From Archangiaceae bacterium (GTDB taxonomy: Bacteria > Myxococcota > Myxococcia > Myxococcales > Myxococcaceae), in contig JAHFDQ010000253.1 in assembly GCA_023248915.1 (NCBI GenBank), positions 1 through 7,554 of the forward strand: a DNA stretch of 7,554 nucleotides, read 5' to 3'. How positions within the stretch are numbered: position 1 is the stretch's first letter; each line of letters starts with the position of its first letter. Positions 5,673-7,554 of the stretch are shown piece after piece. The translations under genes and the position numbers were made by a program. The notes under the pieces are model-generated. The model was not told where the DNA came from and ran no database searches. It was given only the letters and a program-made list of their open reading frames with translations.

Positions 5673-6611
5673 CTATTCGCAGACTGCACCGGTGTCGCCG
5701 CGCTCGACGCAGCGACTGAAGCCGAAGACAGAGCAGTCGAGACGTTCCTCTTCACCATCGCAGAAGACAAGTGACGTGCCTTCGCAGCGGTCCGTGTACT
5801 TGGTCGCATCGCAGGCGAGAGCGGGGCTCGGGACGCACCCGACCGTGTCTCCGTTCGCTTGGCACACACTCGTTATCGGAAGCTCATTGCACAAGATTCT
5901 TCGCTCGAAGGAACCATCACAGAGAATCAGATCAGAACCATCGCACCGACTGCTGGTACAGCTAGGACCGGAGCCGACGCATGTGGGAAAACCATTCTTC
6001 ATGACACAACGCTCACCCAAGGCACCGCAATCCGCCTCGCTACCCGTGCCAGCCAGGCTGCAGAATTGTGCGAGATTACCTACGCACGCTTGCGGCGCGC
6101 CAGGATCGCAGAAGAACTGACCACAGCCGGCGACTCCACTGTCTGTCGTCAGGCAGGTCTGCCCAAAGACGGAGCAATTCATCGCCAGTCCGAGAACCGG
6201 ATCGCAGCCAGTCCGAACCGCGCCGTGGCATTCGGGCGCTGGCTGAGGTCCACCTTCAAGAGCAGGCTTACAAGAGTCTGGCTCTCCCGAGACGCACTTC
6301 GCGACATCCGCGCATTCCGCGGCTGAATCAACGCAATCCACGGCTGTCCACGAAAAGACAGCTGTTCTGATGGCGCGACTCGGCCAAGGTTGCCCTTCCC
6401 CGGACGTCTGCGACCACACGCACATGCTCACGGTTCCATAGCGACTGAAATCCATGGCTGTGTGACAGCTCTTGAGAAACAAGCAGGCCGAAGCCATGCC
6501 CGGATCCACCATTCCTTCGTGGCGAGGTGCCCCCGGCCCCTTGGCTGGACAACTCAACATCACCCCTGCAGCCAACGCGGACGCCACCCCTAGAACTCTT
6601 GCGCCGCCCAC
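5673..6611 (-). CDS. Cysteine-repeat secreted lipoprotein
   Basis: A 312-residue exported protein of unknown function. The N-terminus (GGARVLGVASALAAGVMLSC) is a signal peptide ending at a lipobox-like MLSC. The -3 Met is not typical, so lipidation at C21 is likely but not certain. There are 31 cysteines; without C21, 30 remain, which suits complete disulphide pairing. Residues 128-311 contain four repeats of about 48-53 residues with the pattern C-x-G-x5-C-x(8-10)-C-x(6-8)-C-x(8-9)-C: C128/136/146/153/163, C176/184/195/202/211, C223/231/241/250/259 and C276/284/293/301/311. A linker Cys precedes each of the last three (C168, C218, C267). Similar Cys-rich lipoproteins are common in myxobacteria. 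The GTG start is supported by GGAGG 9 bases upstream and by the signal peptide right after it. GC is much lower than in neighbours (27 of 60 bases at 5881-5940, against 48 of 60 at 5161-5220), which suggests a different origin or relaxed codon choice. It lies convergent to the kinase, between it and the kinase remnant. Confidence 0.85.
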   Translation of the reverse strand: MGGARVLGVASALAAGVMLSCPAKGPGAPRHEGMVDPGMASACLFLKSCHTAMDFSRYGTVSMCVWSQTSGEGQPWPSRAIRTAVFSWTAVDCVDSAAECADVAKCVSGEPDSCKPALEGGPQPAPECHGAVRTGCDPVLGLAMNCSVFGQTCLTTDSGVAGCGQFFCDPGAPQACVGNLAQFCSLAGTGSEADCGALGERCVMKNGFPTCVGSGPSCTSSRCDGSDLILCDGSFERRILCNELPITSVCQANGDTVGCVPSPALACDATKYTDRCEGTSLVFCDGEEERLDCSVFGFSRCVERGDTGAVCE

Positions 6612-6620
6612 GTGGTTGCA

Positions 6621-6625
6621 CCTCC
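6621..6625 (-). promoter_or_regulatory. Ribosome binding site fixing the lipoprotein GTG start
   Basis: The minus strand reads GGAGGTGCAACCACGTG. GGAGG stands 9 bases before GTG 6611 and is the strongest Shine-Dalgarno in this part of the window. It decides for the GTG, which places a signal peptide at the N-terminus. Confidence 0.7.
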
Positions 6626-6763
6626 GTCAGTCGCTGAATCAAACGCAGCGGCCAGGGAGGCCGACGGACGCACCTGTGCAATATCGTTCTGGGTCAATCG
6701 CGGTTCCGAACAGGTGATGAACCACTCATGCCGGGAGTGTTGCACATACACATCCACAACGCC

Positions 6764-7281
6764 GAATGGACTTCCATCGTCGCCCACGACTTGCGCCAGC
6801 CGCTGAACAACTTCAGCCTGTGGCTTGGAGTGCTCGAGCGCCAGGCCCACCGCGCCGGCGCCGACCTGACCGACGGGCTCAACCACGCGCGCGCCAGCAT
6901 CAAGCAGCTCGACCGGATGATTTCCGGCCTGCTCGACGCCTCGCCAACCTGGTGGCCAGCTCGGCCCGGTACGGCTCGGCAGGGACGCCTATCACCGTCG
7001 ACCTGGCCGGCAGAGGCGCCGAGGTGCGGGTGTCGGTGGTGAACCGCGGGCCCGAGCTGTCGCGGGAAGACTCCGAGCAGTTGCTCCGCCGGCTCTACCG
7101 GGCCCCGGCGTCGCAGGCGGGAGAAATCTCGGGCCTCGGCCTGGCGCTGTACATCAGCCGCAGCCTGGTCGAGGCGCACGGCGGCCAAATCTGGGTCGAG
7201 AGCTGCCCCGGCCAGACGACGGCCTTCCGCTTCACCCTGCCGCGGGGGCCGACTCTTGGCAACAGGGTGAAGTCATCCTGA
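6764..7281 (+). pseudogene. Truncated, frameshifted second copy of the PAS histidine kinase
   Basis: Bases 6764-7253 align with 4953-5614 of the intact kinase with 18 substitutions in 490 aligned positions (about 96% identity, counted by hand). Homology begins abruptly at the start of the HisKA domain (EWTSIVAHDLRQPLNN), so the PAS part is absent. A 172-base segment equivalent to 5133-5304 is missing. The break falls between two CTCG tetramers (5129-5132 and 5301-5304 in the intact gene), one of which remains at 6940-6943. Because 172 is not a multiple of three, the frame shifts: the HisKA part (readable from ATG 6728) ends in nonsense, and the ATP-binding part continues in another frame to TGA 7279-7281. 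The atypical N-box NLVASSARYG is kept. After 7253 the sequences diverge and the tail reads LGNRVKSS. No convincing ribosome site precedes ATG 6728. At best it would make a short fragment of the dimerisation domain; most likely it is dead. Confidence 0.9.
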
Positions 7282-7554
7282 AGAGGCAGGCACTTCGTTC
7301 AGGAAGCGCCGAACCCAGCCCGCGTTCTTTCACTCCCAACACGACCCTCGAGTAGTTGCGCGCCGAAGCGCTGAGCCAGTCGCTCCTTGGCACCGTGACC
7401 AGCCCGCTCGATGGCCGCCCCGCGGTCTGCCACGCCCCTGCCCACATTGGAACTTCGACGAGCGCGGTGATCGCTCGACGCCACGCAGCCCGGGGGGCAT
7501 CAGGCCTCGTCAGGTGACCTTCGGCGTCCGGCGCCGCTTTGGTCCGCGCGCCTC
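7282..7554. other. No supported gene
   Basis: No recognisable gene, hairpin terminator or repeat was found after the kinase remnant. A minus-strand stretch ending at the TGA at 7299 is open for about 60 codons with a charged, alanine- and arginine-rich composition (RGAAIERAGHGAKERLAQRFG). A stop lies just upstream of its first possible GTG (7484) and no ribosome site is visible. It could be a decayed C-terminus of an older gene, but nothing identifies it. Confidence 0.4.

Noticed and set aside
6690..6700. TTGACC (minus strand) as a -35 element of the lipoprotein promoter
   Set aside because: No acceptable -10 hexamer lies 16-18 bases downstream, so a housekeeping promoter cannot be claimed.
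5673..6763. Lipoprotein region as a transposon or insertion sequence between the kinase copies
   Set aside because: No transposase, terminal inverted repeats or target-site duplication could be found at its edges.
6590..6886. Minus-strand frame reading VDVYVQHSRHEWFITCSEPRL upstream of the lipoprotein
   Set aside because: The part between the kinase remnant and the lipoprotein looks somewhat protein-like, but it runs opposite the remnant at one end and overlaps the lipoprotein start at the other. It has no ribosome site of its own; a gene relic is possible but unsupported.
6764..7281. Second kinase as a functional domain-only protein
   Set aside because: The 172-base deletion shifts the frame between HisKA and HATPase, removes sequence between them, and leaves no start with a convincing ribosome site.

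Overview
The window reads as chromosomal DNA from a high-GC member of the Myxococcota. This is inferred from third-position-GC-rich genes, a sigma54-dependent regulator of the kind abundant in myxobacteria, an orphan PAS histidine kinase and a large cysteine-repeat lipoprotein of a style common in that group. No rRNA, tRNA, CRISPR array, insertion sequence or phage gene is visible.

Layout. Positions 1-50 hold the probable first codons of a gene leaving the window on the minus strand. Positions 51-462 are non-coding, with a 17-nt direct repeat and an interrupted inverted repeat. Positions 463-4325 form a compact divergent module. On the minus strand are a sigma54 activator with a short cysteine-containing N-terminus (2221-1205) and, behind it, a DUF2249-hemerythrin protein (1149-463). 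On the plus strand is an NnrS-family membrane protein carrying small DUF542/DUF1858-like helical domains at both ends (2318-4294). A motif of the form TTGGC-N8-TGCAA, matching the -24/-12 sigma54 promoter, lies before the hemerythrin gene and again, pointing the other way, before the nnrS-like gene. Hairpins close both arms of the module just after the stop codons (433-451 and 4299-4325).

Positions 4443-5639 encode a soluble PAS histidine kinase whose ATP-binding N-box lacks its usual second asparagine. It ends at a hairpin shared with a convergent gene (6611-5673). That gene encodes a lower-GC secreted lipoprotein with four C-x7-C repeats. Beyond it, 6764-7281 is a broken second copy of the kinase. 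It is 96% identical to the intact gene over 490 aligned bases (18 differences counted by hand), lacks the PAS part, and is frameshifted by a 172-base deletion between CTCG microhomologies. No gene is supported in 7282-7554.

How it works together (inference). The activator probably senses nitric oxide or a related redox signal and switches on both the di-iron hemerythrin protein and the NnrS protein through paired sigma54 promoters. Together they would be a small nitrosative-stress regulon. The kinase and lipoprotein look independent of it. The kinase duplication around the lipoprotein records a recent rearrangement.
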